DNA of 6,645 nucleotides, taken from contig JBJXFI010000050.1 in assembly GCA_046154695.1 (NCBI GenBank), forward strand, positions 1 to 6,645, written 5' to 3'. Positions 5,123-6,645 of the stretch are shown here, one piece after another. The stretch comes from DALYLB01 sp046154695. GTDB taxonomy: Bacteria > Acidobacteriota > Blastocatellia > RBC074. The notes beneath the pieces were generated by a model that ran no database searches, had not been told where the DNA came from, and worked only from the letters and a program-made list of their open reading frames with translations. Each line of letters opens with the position of its first letter. Positions within the stretch are counted from its first letter, which is position 1. The translations under genes and the position numbers were made by a program.

Positions 5123-5235
5123 TACTGAGCGGCCGATTTTGCTGCGGGCCGACGCGCGAACGATCTGAAATGACCTTCGAAGGCTGACACGCCCGCTCGT
5201 GTGATTTGTTCCACAATCTCAGGGATTTTTTTCAT
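5122..5235 (-). CDS. 37-residue small ORF with strong ribosome binding site, unknown function
   Basis: ATG at 5235 opens 37 codons ending with TAG at 5122. The product begins MKKIPEIVEQITRAGVSAFE and continues GHFRSFARRPAAKSAAQ. The start is unusually well equipped, with AAGAAGGAG (complement of 5240-5248) four bases before the ATG. The first half is a plausible amphipathic helix. The second half is basic (RSFARRPAAK) with no acidic residue after Glu20, giving a net positive charge. No signal peptide, membrane span or Cys is present, and I recognise no family. It lies 228 bases upstream of the sigma gene on the same strand and diverges from yebC. It could be a regulatory leader peptide or a small protein tied to the sigma system. 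It could also be fortuitous, since 37 codons is short, and its 3' end runs into the AT-rich TATCAAC repeat. Confidence 0.5.
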   Translation of the reverse strand: MKKIPEIVEQITRAGVSAFEGHFRSFARRPAAKSAAQ

Positions 5236-5239
5236 CCTA

Positions 5240-5248
5240 CTCCTTCTT
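5240..5248 (-). promoter_or_regulatory. Ribosome binding site of the 37-codon ORF
   Basis: The complement reads AAGAAGGAG, with GGAG four bases before the ATG at 5235. It is among the best Shine-Dalgarno sequences in the window and the main reason to take the small ORF seriously. Confidence 0.55.
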
Positions 5249-5329
5249 ACACAACAATTAGAAGCGGCCGGGGAGGCTGCTTTCGCGCGAGTGTGTTGAT
5301 TGGCTACAGGGGAGTAAATTTTGCCGGGG

Positions 5330-5355
5330 CCGGATTAGAGCCCCCTCCGGTTTTT
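5330..5355 (+). terminator. Terminator-like hairpin with T-run in the intergenic region
   Basis: CCGGA (5330-5334) pairs with TCCGG (5346-5350) and is followed directly by TTTTT (5351-5355). A competing stem, GGGGC at 5326-5330 with GCCCC at 5340-5344, uses part of the same bases. It would stop plus-strand transcription, yet no plus-strand gene lies upstream in the window. It may end an antisense or small RNA, or be chance in GC-rich DNA. Confidence 0.3.
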
Positions 5356-5382
5356 GCCTGATCGACGCGGAGGCGGGCATTC

Positions 5383-5442
5383 GATGAAGGGGGGTGGGAA
5401 AATTTTGCACGCCGCAATTTCGCCGCCCTGTGCGCCTTCATC
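5383..5442. repeat. Inverted repeat GATGAAGG/CCTTCATC with inner GCAC/GTGC pairing
   Basis: GATGAAGG (5383-5390) is complementary to CCTTCATC (5435-5442). Inside it, GCAC at 5407-5410 pairs with GTGC at 5430-5433, giving a stem with an asymmetric bulge. It lies upstream of the yebC promoter candidates, so any role would be as a DNA site or in a longer transcript. Confidence 0.35.
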
Positions 5443-5505
5443 CCTCTCAACCTTGAAATGTTCAATGCAAGATCGAGAGAGATAGGGGAAAAATAAGCAG
5501 GAATG

Positions 5506-5533
5506 TTGACGGGGAGGGGTGTGATTTTACGAT
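5506..5533 (+). promoter_or_regulatory. Candidate sigma-70-type promoter of yebC
   Basis: TTGACG (5506-5511) and TACGAT (5528-5533) are spaced by 16 bases, predicting a start near 5540 and a leader of about 70 bases. A second -10 candidate, TATATT at 5550-5555, has a weaker -35 (TTACGA at 5527-5532) at 17 bases. Either would serve the yebC gene at 5611. Confidence 0.5.
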
Positions 5534-5610
5534 TTTGCGGGGGGCGTGTTATATTTCGGACCTTCAGAGCATGGACAAATCTTCGCGGAAATCAAATCGA
5601 GGGGACGGCT

Positions 5611-6360
5611 ATGTCAGGGCATAGTAAATGGCACACGATCAAGCATAAGAAGGGCGCGCAGGATGCGAAGCGGGGAAAGATCTTCACGCGGTTGATCAAG
5701 GAGATCACGATCTCGGCGCGGACGGGCGGGAGCGGGGATCCGAATCAGAACCCGCGGTTGCGAAAAGCGGTGAGCGATGCCAAGGCGGTCAACATGCCGA
5801 ACGACAACATCGATCGGGCGATCAAGCGGGGGACGGGGGAGCTCGAAGGGTTCGCGATCGAGGAGATCACCTACGAGGGATACGGGCCGGGGGGCGTGGC
5901 GGTGATGATCAACGCGACGACGGACAACCGCAACCGGACGGTCTCGGAGATCCGCAGCATCTTTTCGAAGAACAACGGCAACCTGGGAGAGTCGGGGTCG
6001 GTGGCGTGGATGTTCGATCGGCGGGGGCAGATCATCGTGGATGGGACGGCCCGGGGAGAGGATGAGATGATGGAGATCATTCTCGATGCGGGGGCCGAGG
6101 ACATGCAGAACGACGGCGAGAGCTACGAGATTCTGACGGCGCCGGAGGACTTCCTGACGGTGCTCGACAAGCTCAAGGCGGCGGGGCTGGAGCCGATGTC
6201 GGCCGAGATCGTGATGATTCCCAAGAACACGGTCAAGCTGGAGGGAGGGCAGGTCAATCAGATGATGAAGCTCTACCACGCGCTCGACGACAACGATGAT
6301 GTGGACAGCGTCTATGCCAACTTCGAGATCGACGAAGCGGTGATGCAGCAGCAGGCGTAA
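5611..6360 (+). CDS. yebC: YebC/PmpR/TACO1 family protein
   Basis: The 249-residue product is a full-length family member. The start MSGHSKWHTIKHKKGAQDAK is the family signature, followed by RGKIFTRLIKEI, NPRLRKAVSDAKAVNMPNDN (about 49-68), ITYEGYGPGGVAVMI and TDNRNRTVSEIRSIFSKN in the central domain, then GNLGESGSVAWMF. An acidic C-terminal domain ends DDNDDVDSVYANFEI. Family members have been described both as DNA-binding regulators (PmpR) and, for TACO1/YebC, as translation factors that help ribosomes through difficult stretches such as proline runs. The sequence does not decide which applies. It acts in the cytoplasm. The ATG at 5611 is chosen because it begins the conserved N-terminus and GAGGGG (5599-5604) lies six bases before it; the longer frame from 5503 has no conserved residues. 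A resolvase-like gene follows immediately. Confidence 0.96.
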   Translation: MSGHSKWHTIKHKKGAQDAKRGKIFTRLIKEITISARTGGSGDPNQNPRLRKAVSDAKAVNMPNDNIDRAIKRGTGELEGFAIEEITYEGYGPGGVAVMINATTDNRNRTVSEIRSIFSKNNGNLGESGSVAWMFDRRGQIIVDGTARGEDEMMEIILDAGAEDMQNDGESYEILTAPEDFLTVLDKLKAAGLEPMSAEIVMIPKNTVKLEGGQVNQMMKLYHALDDNDDVDSVYANFEIDEAVMQQQA

Positions 6361-6407
6361 TGCGCCGTCGGGCGGGTGTCCGGCGGAAGCGCGGGTGGGC
6401 AGAAGCC

Positions 6408-6645
6408 ATGAACCTCAAACGGCGCGGCGCCGAGACCGGCAGCGGATTCCAGGATGCGATCAATCGCGTCAATGAGGCGTACGAGCGGCAGGGGCGCGCC
6501 TGCATCACGCGGAAGGCGATTCCCGGGAAGTATTTGATTGAGAAGGGGGAGTCGCGGCGCGGGCTTTCTGTGCCGGGGGCGGTGGCGCCGCCAGTGAATC
6601 TGGAGGCAGGGCGCGGGCAGGCGCGGATCGATGCGGCGGCGTTGA
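6408..6645 (+). CDS. RecU-like Holliday junction resolvase, N-terminal part (runs off the right edge)
   Basis: Seventy-nine codons are visible without a stop. The segment RRGAETGSGFQDAINRVNEAYERQGRACITRKAIPGKYL matches the opening of the RecU/PBP-related-factor A family, which reads roughly NRG..LE..IN..N..Y...G.A.I.K..TP. RecU-type nucleases cleave Holliday junctions during recombination. The catalytic acidic residues of the family lie further on, mostly outside the window, so activity cannot be judged. An in-frame ATG at 6360 overlaps the yebC stop as TAATG and would add a 16-residue Arg-rich leader (MRRRAGVRRKRGWAEA). Neither start has a strong Shine-Dalgarno, and 6408 is chosen because it sits just before the conserved block. 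The gene is co-directional with yebC and almost certainly in the same transcript. The product name is a moderate-confidence family assignment from one conserved block. Confidence 0.65.
   Translation, partial: MNLKRRGAETGSGFQDAINRVNEAYERQGRACITRKAIPGKYLIEKGESRRGLSVPGAVAPPVNLEAGRGQARIDAAAL

Larger units (their letters stand above)
5236..5610. other. Divergent intergenic region between the small ORF and yebC
   Basis: About 375 bases carry no convincing coding sequence on either strand. They hold the ribosome binding site of the small ORF, a terminator-like hairpin (5330-5355), an inverted repeat (5383-5442) and the yebC promoter candidates (from 5506). The 285-aa reading frame that begins at 5503 in phase with yebC is considered only an upstream extension of that gene. 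Confidence 0.6.

Noticed and set aside
5503..5610. Upstream extension of yebC from the ATG at 5503
   Set aside because: The 36 added residues are not family-like, and this ATG lies within the promoter candidate. The conserved N-terminus and Shine-Dalgarno point to 5611.
1..6645. CRISPR, tRNA, rRNA, transposase and phage genes
   Set aside because: No direct-repeat array, cloverleaf, rRNA-like segment or transposase/integrase motif was seen by eye on either strand.

Overview
The window is 6.6 kb of moderately GC-rich bacterial chromosome. It holds two divergent gene groups. The left 5.2 kb is all on the minus strand; the right 1 kb is on the plus strand. The secreted PDZ protein, the membrane-anchored anti-sigma factor and the ECF sigma factor suggest a Gram-negative-type bacterium. 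An Acidobacteriota-like origin is my best guess from the flavour of the small membrane protein and the PDZ protein, but this is an impression and not a demonstrated placement.

Minus-strand group, in order of transcription: a 37-codon small ORF with a strong Shine-Dalgarno (5122-5235); an AT-rich leader with a plausible promoter; an ECF sigma factor with a long acidic N-terminal extension (4060-4893); a zinc-finger-type anti-sigma factor with one membrane span (3276-3956); a secreted HtrA-like protein with a degenerate protease domain and two PDZ domains (1587-3166, interrupted by a frameshift in PDZ2); a two-helix membrane protein (1077-1490); and a ThiE/TenI-family protein (479-1159) whose start lies inside the preceding gene. 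A 340-bp non-coding gap follows, dominated by a large nested inverted repeat. After it comes the 5' end of an unrecognised gene that runs off the left edge (1-136). The order sigma, anti-sigma, HtrA/PDZ protein recalls the envelope-stress loci algU-mucA-...-mucD and sigE-rseA-htrA. Here, however, the protease-like domain appears to have lost its catalytic residues, so it may be a sensor or chaperone and not a protease.

Plus-strand group: a typical YebC/TACO1-family gene (5611-6360) with a good sigma-70-like promoter upstream. It is followed at once by the 5' part of a RecU-like Holliday-junction resolvase gene that leaves the window on the right. In many bacteria yebC sits next to ruvC, so a resolvase of a different family in this place is notable.

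The 375 bp between the divergent groups (5236-5610) contain promoter-like and hairpin sequences but no convincing gene. I saw no tRNA, rRNA, CRISPR array, transposase gene or phage gene.
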